From: JAUVXY01 sp964392345
GTDB lineage: Bacteria > Actinomycetota > Humimicrobiia > Humimicrobiales > Humimicrobiaceae
Reading direction: 5' to 3'
Assembly (NCBI GenBank): GCA_964392345.1
Contig: CAYMPQ010000081.1
Coordinates: forward strand, 1-5,887
Length of the DNA: 5,887 nucleotides
In this document: positions 1 through 4,278 of the stretch, one piece after another
How the letters are laid out: each line of letters begins with the position of its first letter
Position numbering within the stretch: the stretch's first letter is position 1
Notes under the pieces: generated by a model
Told to the model about the DNA's origin: nothing
The model's input: only the letters and a program-made list of their open reading frames with translations
Databases searched by the model: none
Position numbers and translations under genes: made by a program

Positions 1-320
1 TTAGATTTAATAAAATTGGGCACAAAAATTAAATGCATAAGTTCATGACTTATTGACAGTATTAGTATAAAGCCTAAGATATAAACTAAATTAATGGAAA
101 AACTCATAGAATCCGGGCTTATTCCAAATTCTTCAAGAGAGATGCCATCAAATATTTTTATAATCCAAAAAGCAATAAAAGCATTTATAAACATTAATGG
201 AATGGACAGTAAAATAGTCCGGGGAATACCTCTTGGTCCTTTCACTAAGGTCCATTGATTGCCAAGCAAATATTGATGTCTCTCACTATCTATTTTTGGA
301 AATTTATTTCTTATTCTCAT
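1..320 (-). CDS. DUF3267-type putative zinc metallopeptidase (zincin), 5' part only
   Basis: This is the N-terminal part, about 106 residues, of a membrane protein whose gene runs off the left edge with no stop in view. It starts at the ATG at 318-320, which is preceded by the ribosome binding site AAAGGAAAC. The visible protein has a polar N-terminus of about 33 residues, a hydrophobic segment at about 35-57, a loop, and a second hydrophobic segment at about 76-91. The second segment leads straight into HELMH at residues 92-96, a zinc-binding HExxH motif. A first membrane segment containing LLSIPLMF, followed by HExxH at the end of the next segment, is the layout I know from the DUF3267 family of putative intramembrane zincin peptidases. 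The substrate is unknown. The third zinc ligand would lie outside the window. The family call is from memory of the pattern; the HExxH motif is seen directly. Confidence 0.72.
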   Translation of the reverse strand, partial: MRIRNKFPKIDSERHQYLLGNQWTLVKGPRGIPRTILLSIPLMFINAFIAFWIIKIFDGISLEEFGISPDSMSFSINLVYILGFILILSISHELMHLIFVPNFIKS

Positions 321-433
321 GTTTCCTTTCTGGCATTAATTCAAAGCAAGTTTTTTAATAAATTATTTCTATTACGATATTATACATCTTCAATATATAA
401 TATAGAATAATATAGCTGAAAATAAGGAGAATT

Positions 434-603
434 ATGGAGTTAAAGAAAGATTATTTTATAAAATGTATGTGAAAAAAGATGGTAGCTTCAATAAATGAAA
501 ATTTATAAAGCAAATAGGAACTTATAATAAAAAATTATGGTGAGAATTTTGACATTTTTGAATTATTGGGAATGGGATAAATACGAGAGAAATAAAATAT
601 TAA
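434..603 (+). pseudogene. Possible remnant of a small protein gene (interrupted frame)
   Basis: AAGGAGAATT places a good ribosome binding site just before ATG 434. The frame reads MELKKDYFIKCM and hits TGA at 470. Adding one base in the A-run at 473-477 opens a second frame from 478 to the TAA at 601. That frame has no TAA or TAG in 41 codons, but it has four TGA codons, one of them right after a TGG (Trp) codon. The pattern of a good start, a lost base in a homopolymer and Trp-like TGA codons fits a decayed gene. TGA is not read as Trp here, because the intact genes use TGG for Trp and contain no in-frame TGA. The start vaguely recalls DUF805-type membrane proteins, which is too weak to assign. 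Chance is a real alternative. Confidence 0.22.
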
Positions 604-669
604 TGATTTAATTTCTCAAGTTTTTCTAATTCCTTTAAAATATGGTTCGAAATTTCAATACTTGGGGCT
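600..669 (-). repeat. Intergenic repeat, copy 1
   Basis: The 30-bp core at 640-669 contains TGGTTCGAAATTTCAATA and differs from the majority sequence at one base. Similarity continues to the left until about 600. On the minus strand it reads APSIEISNHILKELEKLEKLNH and then TAA at 600-602. In the adjacent frame it reads KKESPKY and then TGA. It lies directly downstream of the possible decayed ORF and upstream of the gene at 775. Confidence 0.85.
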
Positions 670-774
670 CTCCTTTTTGCAATTATTTGAACTTCTAATT
701 GTATATTCTAAAAATATAAATATAATATTTATTATTAATATATATCTATAATAAACCTTCCAAAGAGAGTTAAA

Positions 775-1077
775 ATGAAGAGGAAAAGTCCCATGGATTT
801 GATTGTTATAAGAAAAAAACCAATTTATTATTTTTTATTAATTCTACTTATATTGTTTTTAATTTTCTCAATTTTTACTAACATCGATAATATTAAGCTT
901 TTATTTGAACTGATGTTATTAATTATTTGCCCTATTATTATATTAATTGCCGGATTTCTTTTCTTTAATAATTTTAAAAGAGAAAAAATTAGAGCCCATT
1001 ATTTTTTATTGTCGCTTTTAATGGTGATTCAATTAACGGTTATCGGACAAATTATCATTAGGATTTTTAATCAATAA
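775..1077 (+). CDS. Small membrane protein of unknown function (100 aa)
   Basis: I do not recognise this protein. It is very hydrophobic, with three likely membrane segments at about residues 17-35, 42-65 and 76-98. Lysine and arginine lie before segment 1 and between segments 2 and 3 (NNFKREKIR at 65-73). It has no catalytic motif and no cysteine pair. The ATG at 775 has only a weak ribosome binding site (AAAGAGAG). The in-frame ATG at 793 (Met7) is preceded by AAGAGGA at a better distance, so the real product may be 94 residues. It stands alone on the plus strand between repeat copies 1 and 2. I see no terminator after it beyond an A/T-only palindrome. Its length and segment pattern make it a plausible real gene, but extreme AT content weakens ORF-based evidence. 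Confidence 0.6.
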   Translation: MKRKSPMDLIVIRKKPIYYFLLILLILFLIFSIFTNIDNIKLLFELMLLIICPIIILIAGFLFFNNFKREKIRAHYFLLSLLMVIQLTVIGQIIIRIFNQ

Positions 1078-1113
1078 AAAATATTTTTAAAGAAGACTTA
1101 TACTAAAATATGT

Positions 1114-1180
1114 TTAATATAACTTATTAATCTTTTTTAATTCTTCAAGAATCTGGTTCGAAATTTTAAAACTTGGGGCT
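1114..1180 (-). repeat. Intergenic repeat, copy 2
   Basis: The core at 1151-1180 matches the other copies except at two bases. On the minus strand it reads APSFKISNQILEELKKINKL then Y and TAA at 1114-1116. The adjacent frame reads NKCVSPKF then TAA. Similarity to the other copies stops abruptly to the right of 1180. This copy sits between the genes at 775 and 1389. Confidence 0.85.
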
Positions 1181-1286
1181 AACACATTTGTTTAATAAAT
1201 ACCTTTATTTTTATAGTAATCAAACCTCTATTAAGTTTTAAATATTATACTCATAATATAATATACAAATAAATAATACTATAAAA

Positions 1287-1315
1287 TTGACAGATGGTGT
1301 GGAGATTGTTATAAT
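1287..1315 (+). promoter_or_regulatory. Perfect consensus sigma-A-type promoter for the secreted protein gene
   Basis: TTGACA (1287-1292), a 17-base spacer and TATAAT (1310-1315) match the housekeeping consensus exactly. Transcription should start near 1322, giving a leader of about 67 bases. The leader is almost pure A/T until AGGAGGTGA at 1374-1382, which lies six bases before the ATG. Both transcription and translation initiation look strong. Confidence 0.85.
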
Positions 1316-1388
1316 TTATTATAATTTTATAAAAAATTTATTATATTTTATATATAAGACTAATTTTCAAAAGAGGAGGTGAAATAAG

Positions 1389-1814
1389 ATGGTAAGTAAA
1401 AGAAAATGGTTGGTATCGGTATTAGTAATAATACTAGCATTATTACTAATGACAGGAGTAATAGGGGCTGCTTCTGGGGCTACCAAAATTCCATTGAATG
1501 CAATAGGTAGTGCTCCAGAGGGATCTTCCGCTACTGCTATTATTAACCAGAATGCAAATGGAGATTATATAGTACTTCTACAAGTACGAAAAGTAGAAGA
1601 AGGTCAATGGATTAGATGGGGTGTAGGAACAGGTACCGGTATCAGTGAATTTCAGTGCAATATCAAGGGCAATGGAACTGATCAGTTAATATTAGTTGTT
1701 GGAGAATCCTATGGAGGAAAAGTGTTTAATGGAATTGGTACTAGTGTTAATGTCAAAGCTATTTCAGGCCCAGGAGGGGGTGGTTCTGTAATTTTTAGTG
1801 CAGATATACCTTAA
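1389..1814 (+). CDS. Secreted protein of unknown function (141 aa)
   Basis: The N-terminus has a classic signal peptide: basic KRK at residues 4-6, a hydrophobic core at about 7-24, and small residues (GAASGA, 26-31) suited to signal peptidase I cleavage at about 27-31. There is no lipobox cysteine. The mature part of about 110 residues is rich in Gly, Ser, Ile and Val in alternating stretches that suggest beta-strands. It has a single cysteine (Cys90) and a short GGGG run at 129-132. I recognise no family. The start is fixed by the ideal ribosome binding site AGGAGGTGA and the upstream consensus promoter. The gene is visibly less AT-rich than its surroundings. It is followed by a hairpin at 1831-1882 and appears to be a single-gene unit, probably abundantly expressed and exported. 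A surface or matrix role is possible but not shown. Confidence 0.85.
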   Translation: MVSKRKWLVSVLVIILALLLMTGVIGAASGATKIPLNAIGSAPEGSSATAIINQNANGDYIVLLQVRKVEEGQWIRWGVGTGTGISEFQCNIKGNGTDQLILVVGESYGGKVFNGIGTSVNVKAISGPGGGGSVIFSADIP

Positions 1815-1830
1815 ATTGAAAGCATAAAGA

Positions 1831-1890
1831 AATAAATGACCCTTAGAATATATATTAATATATGTTTTTTGGGTCGTTTATTATATTAAT
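1831..1890 (+). terminator. Long hairpin after the secreted protein gene, probable terminator
   Basis: AATAAATGACCC (1831-1842) pairs with GGGTCGTTTATT (1871-1882) over 12 bp with one G-U pair. The 28-base loop holds an inner A/T palindrome (ATATATTAATATAT). The right arm is followed by an A/T stretch rather than a clean U-tract. The structure lies between converging genes and could also stop minus-strand transcription from the ATP-grasp gene. Confidence 0.6.
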
Positions 1891-1990
1891 CTCTTAAATT
1901 TCTCAATTTCTGCTAATATCTGGTTCGAAATTTCAATACTTGGGGCTTCCACTTAAGACAATTACGTTGCAGATATCTTAAAAATCAATA
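1881..1990 (-). repeat. Intergenic repeat, copy 3 (core plus flank)
   Basis: The core at 1918-1947 has the majority sequence. On the minus strand it reads APSIEISNQILAEIEKFKRL then I and TAA at 1881-1883. The flank (1949-1990) is shared with copy 4 and with the partial copy at 3911-3952. It matches the latter at 36 of 42 positions without gaps. The flank reads DICNVIVLSGSPKY then TGA in the adjacent frame. This copy lies between the converging genes ending at 1814 and 2018. Confidence 0.85.
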
Positions 1991-2017
1991 ATAATTAACA
2001 AATAATACCTTTAAAAA

Positions 2018-2917
2018 TTATTCAATGCTGCCCTCTAGACGAACTTGAATATATCTGTAAATCTCTTCTGATACATTAATTCCTGTTGCTTTTTCGAAGC
2101 CTTCAAATCCTGGATATGAATTTACTTCACAGACCTTATAATTATCATCATCAAAAAGAATATCTATTCCAGATATATCAAGACCAATTAACTTTGAGCT
2201 TTCTATCGCCAGCCACTCAATTACTGGATTTAAGTCAAAAGCTGCCACCGAGCCTCCTGCTGAATAATTTGCTTTAAAATTATTATTTACTGCAGTTCTT
2301 AACATTGCGCCAATTACCCTTCCGCCTATTACAATTACTCTAATATCCCTTCCTCTGCTTGAAGAAATAAATTCCTGTAAAATCAAATTTATTCCTGGGT
2401 TTTTTGAAATTTCCATAAGATTTGCCAAATCATTTAATTTATTCCTGTCTTCTAAAAGAAAGACACCTCTTCCCTTAGAACCTGTAATAGTTTTAATAAT
2501 TAGAGGATAATCAAATTCTTTTTCTACAACCGAAATGTTTAAGGGAAACTTTGCAAGCATAGTTTTGGGAATTGGAATATTGTTTGAGGCAAGGAATTGG
2601 AGGGTTGCAAGTTTATCTTTAGAAGTTTCCATACTTTGACTGGAGTTTAAAATAAATACTCCAAGCCTTTCAAAATGTCTTATTATGGCCAGAGCATAAT
2701 AGGTAACAGTTCCCATTCTTGGAATTAAACAGTCTGGCAGATCAATTAAATTACCATTATAAAGAATACTCTTACGTCCTTCTTTAGTTACAATTAAATC
2801 TAGTTCTTCTGGAGCTACCAGTTTAAGTTCTATATCCATTTTTTTAGCAACTTCTTTAAATCTATTGCTGGTATAGGAATCAAAATCTTTTCTTTTTTCA
2901 AGTAACCAAATCTTCAT
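2018..2917 (-). CDS. RimK-family ATP-grasp ligase
   Basis: This 299-residue protein has the usual length of RimK-type ATP-grasp enzymes. These activate a carboxylate as an acyl phosphate with ATP and Mg and join it to an amino group, typically adding glutamate. Visible landmarks are IPRMG (65-69), the pre-ATP-grasp region ending at about 100, the P-loop-like lid IIKTITGSKGRGV (140-152), the adenine-site QEFI (181-184), GRDIRV (189-194), Arg207, NYSAGG (217-222), and the metal-site DIL (252-254) and EVNSYPGFEGFEKATGIN (264-281). The last is the family signature EVNSNPGFEG with Tyr at one Asn position; Asn266 is kept. The family includes S6-modifying RimK, F420- and tetrahydromethanopterin-glutamate ligases and LysX, so the substrate cannot be read from sequence. 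The ATG follows a weak site (AAGAAAG). The gene is divergent from the Lys/Gly peptide gene, 174 bases away. Confidence 0.85.
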   Translation of the reverse strand: MKIWLLEKRKDFDSYTSNRFKEVAKKMDIELKLVAPEELDLIVTKEGRKSILYNGNLIDLPDCLIPRMGTVTYYALAIIRHFERLGVFILNSSQSMETSKDKLATLQFLASNNIPIPKTMLAKFPLNISVVEKEFDYPLIIKTITGSKGRGVFLLEDRNKLNDLANLMEISKNPGINLILQEFISSSRGRDIRVIVIGGRVIGAMLRTAVNNNFKANYSAGGSVAAFDLNPVIEWLAIESSKLIGLDISGIDILFDDDNYKVCEVNSYPGFEGFEKATGINVSEEIYRYIQVRLEGSIE

Positions 2918-3008
2918 TTACCCAACTTTCTTAACTTTACTTTTAAATATTATTTTAGAAATATAGAAGGGATTATATTATAGATCTAAATGAAATAGAA
3001 AAAAATAG

Positions 3009-3037
3009 TTGACTTTAAAATATTCTGGGAATAATAT
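3009..3037 (+). promoter_or_regulatory. Sigma-A-type promoter for the Lys/Gly peptide gene
   Basis: TTGACT (3009-3014) and TAATAT (3032-3037) are separated by 17 bases, so five of six and four of six positions match consensus. Transcription should begin near 3044 and give a transcript of about 160 bases ending at the terminator at 3166-3203. Confidence 0.65.
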
Positions 3038-3045
3038 TAGCGAGA

Positions 3046-3063
3046 TATCTACATTTGTAGGTA
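3046..3063 (+). promoter_or_regulatory. Small hairpin at the 5' end of the Lys/Gly peptide transcript
   Basis: TATCTAC (3046-3052) pairs with GTAGGTA (3057-3063), including one G-U pair, around a four-base loop. It lies immediately after the expected transcription start and 18 bases before the ribosome binding site. It may stabilise the short mRNA. It is too small to be a known riboswitch. Confidence 0.35.
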
Positions 3064-3091
3064 CCAATCTTTATTTTTTATGAGGTGGAAA

Positions 3092-3154
3092 ATGGCAACA
3101 AAAAGTAAGGGTAAAGACAAAGGTAAAGGAAAAGGCAAAGGTAAGGGTAAATAG
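3092..3154 (+). CDS. 20-residue lysine/glycine-repeat peptide
   Basis: The peptide starts MATKSKGKDK and then continues as five GK pairs to a TAG stop. Half of its residues are lysine; there are no aromatic or hydrophobic segments, so it should be unstructured and strongly cationic. The gene is supported by a complete expression set: promoter at 3009-3037, GAGGTGG (3082-3088) six bases from GAGG to ATG, and an intrinsic terminator at 3166-3203. Lys alternates AAA and AAG and Gly uses GGT, GGA and GGC, so the repeat is kept at the protein level rather than as a simple DNA repeat. The function is unknown. Nucleic-acid or polyanion binding would suit the charge. The divergent ATP-grasp ligase is a possible modifying partner, but only position suggests this. 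Confidence 0.72.
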   Translation: MATKSKGKDKGKGKGKGKGK

Positions 3155-3165
3155 CATTTTACTAA

Positions 3166-3203
3166 AAGTCCTGTATCTTAAAAAATACAGGACTTAAATT
3201 TTT
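3166..3203 (+). terminator. Intrinsic terminator, probably bidirectional
   Basis: AAGTCCTGTAT (3166-3176) and ATACAGGACTT (3185-3195) form a perfect 11-bp stem with an eight-base loop, followed by AAATTTTT. On the minus strand the same stem is followed by TTTAGT, so it can also end transcription of the DUF2179 gene that stops at 3217. It separates two converging genes. Confidence 0.88.
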
Positions 3204-3216
3204 GAGACATTTATTC

Positions 3217-3741
3217 TTATTTCTTCTTAAGTCCCCTAATAAACCCTCCTCTTATCTTATCCAACATATAACTGGCCATAAAAGCTCCGGGGTCTTTAAT
3301 ATATACCAGTTTATTTAATCTCTTTAAACTTGAGTTACTACAGACAACATTAATAACTTCTATTTCCCCGTTTATTCCTTTGCCACTGTAACAGGTGATT
3401 CCATATCCTTCTTCCTTTAATACTTCCTTTATCTCATCACTGTGATTTTTTGATATTATATTAGTACTTATAAGATCTCTGGATAACTTTTCAGATATTA
3501 TTATTCCTATTACCGTACCTACTGCAAATCCTGCCGCATATGCTAATATTGCATATATACTATCTACTTGCTGGATTATTCTCACTATTATTGATATAAA
3601 TATTGCTACTTCAAAAAAGCCTATAGTAGCGGCAAGGAACTTTTTTCTCCTTACGATCATATTGACTCTTATAGTGCCAAGACTAACATCAACGATCCTT
3701 GCAACAAATATGATTAGCGACCAGTATATTATTTCGAGCAA
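3217..3741 (-). CDS. DUF5698/DUF2179 (UPF0316) membrane protein
   Basis: This 174-residue protein has three membrane segments at about residues 2-20, 37-57 and 60-83, followed by a soluble C-terminal domain at about 90-174. The motifs DVSLGTIRV (18-26), GFFEVAIF (41-48) and the Gly-rich AGFAVGTVIG into SEKL (70-86) are characteristic of the UPF0316 family. The C-terminal part, with GYGIT (112-116) and DPGAF (150-154), corresponds to DUF2179, a ferredoxin-like fold also found in YitT-type proteins. No biochemical function is established for the family. The C-terminus ends in KKK. The start is TTG (3739-3741), chosen because GGAGG lies eight bases before it and the upstream ATG in that region runs into a stop after three more codons. 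It appears to be its own unit, with an extended -10 at 3777-3785. Confidence 0.88.
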   Translation of the reverse strand: MLEIIYWSLIIFVARIVDVSLGTIRVNMIVRRKKFLAATIGFFEVAIFISIIVRIIQQVDSIYAILAYAAGFAVGTVIGIIISEKLSRDLISTNIISKNHSDEIKEVLKEEGYGITCYSGKGINGEIEVINVVCSNSSLKRLNKLVYIKDPGAFMASYMLDKIRGGFIRGLKKK

Positions 3742-3749
3742 TTAATTTT

Positions 3750-3754
3750 CCTCC
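3750..3754 (-). promoter_or_regulatory. Ribosome binding site that fixes the TTG start
   Basis: GGAGG on the minus strand lies eight bases before the TTG at 3739-3741. The nearest ATG upstream overlaps this site and is followed in frame by a TAA, so TTG is the only workable start here. Confidence 0.75.
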
Positions 3755-3776
3755 ATTTGTATTATTACAGGGCAAT

Positions 3777-3785
3777 ATTTTACCA
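3777..3785 (-). promoter_or_regulatory. Extended -10 element for the DUF2179 gene
   Basis: On the minus strand TGGTAAAAT gives TG, one base, and a TAAAAT hexamer (five of six matches). No good -35 is visible 16-18 bases upstream, as is common for extended -10 promoters. The start would be near 3770, leaving a leader of about 30 bases. Confidence 0.4.
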
Positions 3786-3910
3786 CTTATTTAATATAAT
3801 GAAATCATAATTTTAATGAATTGAAAAACTCATCAGAAGCTTAATTCAGGTATAAAAATATTCTCTTTCGAGGTCATTATTGTAGTTCTAACATTGCATA
3901 TAGTGGCCAA

Positions 3911-3952
3911 CCACTTAAGATAAATACATAGCATTTATCTTAAAAATCAATA
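3911..3952 (-). repeat. Partial repeat copy 5 (flank only) with a perfect inverted repeat
   Basis: It matches 1949-1990 (the flank of copy 3) at 36 of 42 positions without gaps. The core seen in copies 1-4 is missing or badly decayed next to it. Within it TTAAGATAAAT (3915-3925) and ATTTATCTTAA (3933-3943) form a perfect 11-bp inverted repeat around seven bases. No U-tract follows on either strand, so it is not an intrinsic terminator. Confidence 0.7.
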
Positions 3953-4054
3953 TCTTAAAATATGTCCCATGCAGCAAATCATAATTCTAAAAGCATTATC
4001 AACTCAGAAATACCTTTTACTACAAGTATTTGACATTCAATGGTTAGTTGGACA

Positions 4055-4164
4055 CTAAAAAGAATTCTTGAATTTAATTATTTTCTCTAATTCTTCTAAA
4101 ATCTGGTTCGAAATTTCAATACTTGGGACTGCCATTCAAGAAAACTACATTATAAATATCTTTA
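4055..4164 (-). repeat. Intergenic repeat, copy 4 (core plus flank)
   Basis: The core at 4101-4130 differs from the majority at one base. On the minus strand it reads PSIEISNQILEELEKIIK and seven more codons to TAG at 4055-4057. Here an ATG stands three codons before the PSIEIS segment, but without a ribosome binding site. The flank reads GKDIYNVVFLNGSPKY then TGA in the adjacent frame and aligns without gaps to copy 3. Confidence 0.85.
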
Positions 4165-4278
4165 CCATGCCTATAGTTATTTAAGTGATTTTAATGTTGT
4201 TTGAATTAGCAGATTTTTTAAAAGACTTCAGTATAGATTACTAATTGTGCTTTTTATTATTAATCTGTTTAGAAATTC

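Larger units (their letters stand above)
321..774. other. Intergenic gap, 454 bases: possible decayed ORF plus repeat copy 1
   Basis: This stretch separates the divergent DUF3267 gene and the small membrane protein gene. It is very AT-rich. It contains a TATAAT-like -10 on the minus strand (379-384) that could serve the DUF3267 gene, but its -35 is poor. It also holds a strong Shine-Dalgarno plus ATG leading into a quickly interrupted frame (434-603) and repeat copy 1 (600-669). TTGTAT (699-704), a 16-base spacer and TATAAT (721-726) form a weak candidate promoter for the gene at 775. No RNA gene is seen. Confidence 0.5.
1078..1388. other. Intergenic gap, 311 bases: repeat copy 2 and a strong promoter
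   Basis: This gap lies between the small membrane protein and the secreted protein. It holds repeat copy 2 (1114-1180), a run of A/T-only sequence, the consensus promoter at 1287-1315 and a roughly 67-base leader ending in a strong ribosome binding site. I see no coding region or RNA gene. Confidence 0.6.
3755..4278. other. Intergenic gap, 524 bases: promoter and two repeat copies
   Basis: This gap lies between the asnB-like gene and the DUF2179 gene, both on the minus strand. It holds the extended -10 at 3777-3785, the partial repeat copy at 3911-3952 and repeat copy 4 at 4055-4164. I see no clear terminator for the asnB-like gene and no RNA gene. A plus-strand ATG at 3962 opens 24 codons but has no ribosome binding site. 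Confidence 0.55.

Noticed and set aside
600..669. Plus-strand reading of the repeat as IWFEISILGA-type peptides
   Set aside because: The frame is open in all four copies, but differences between copies show no third-position bias in this frame, unlike the minus-strand reading, and there are no starts with ribosome binding sites.
1151..1180. GGTTCGAA in the repeat core, resembling a tRNA T-arm
   Set aside because: The bases around the TTCGAAA loop do not pair as a five-base T-stem, and no acceptor, D or anticodon arm is present at any copy.
2086..2277. Plus-strand open frame of 63 codons
   Set aside because: It lies wholly antisense to the ATP-grasp gene, has no ribosome binding site, and its translation looks like the complement of that gene's conserved C-terminal motifs.
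3962..4033. Plus-strand 24-codon ORF starting at ATG 3962
   Set aside because: It has no ribosome binding site or promoter and no recognisable feature; short frames like this are expected by chance.
600..4164. Integron-style attC sites between gene cassettes
   Set aside because: The repeats sit between genes in one orientation, but they lack the RYYYAAC/GTTRRRY arms and long imperfect stems of attC, and the genes lie on both strands with their own promoters.
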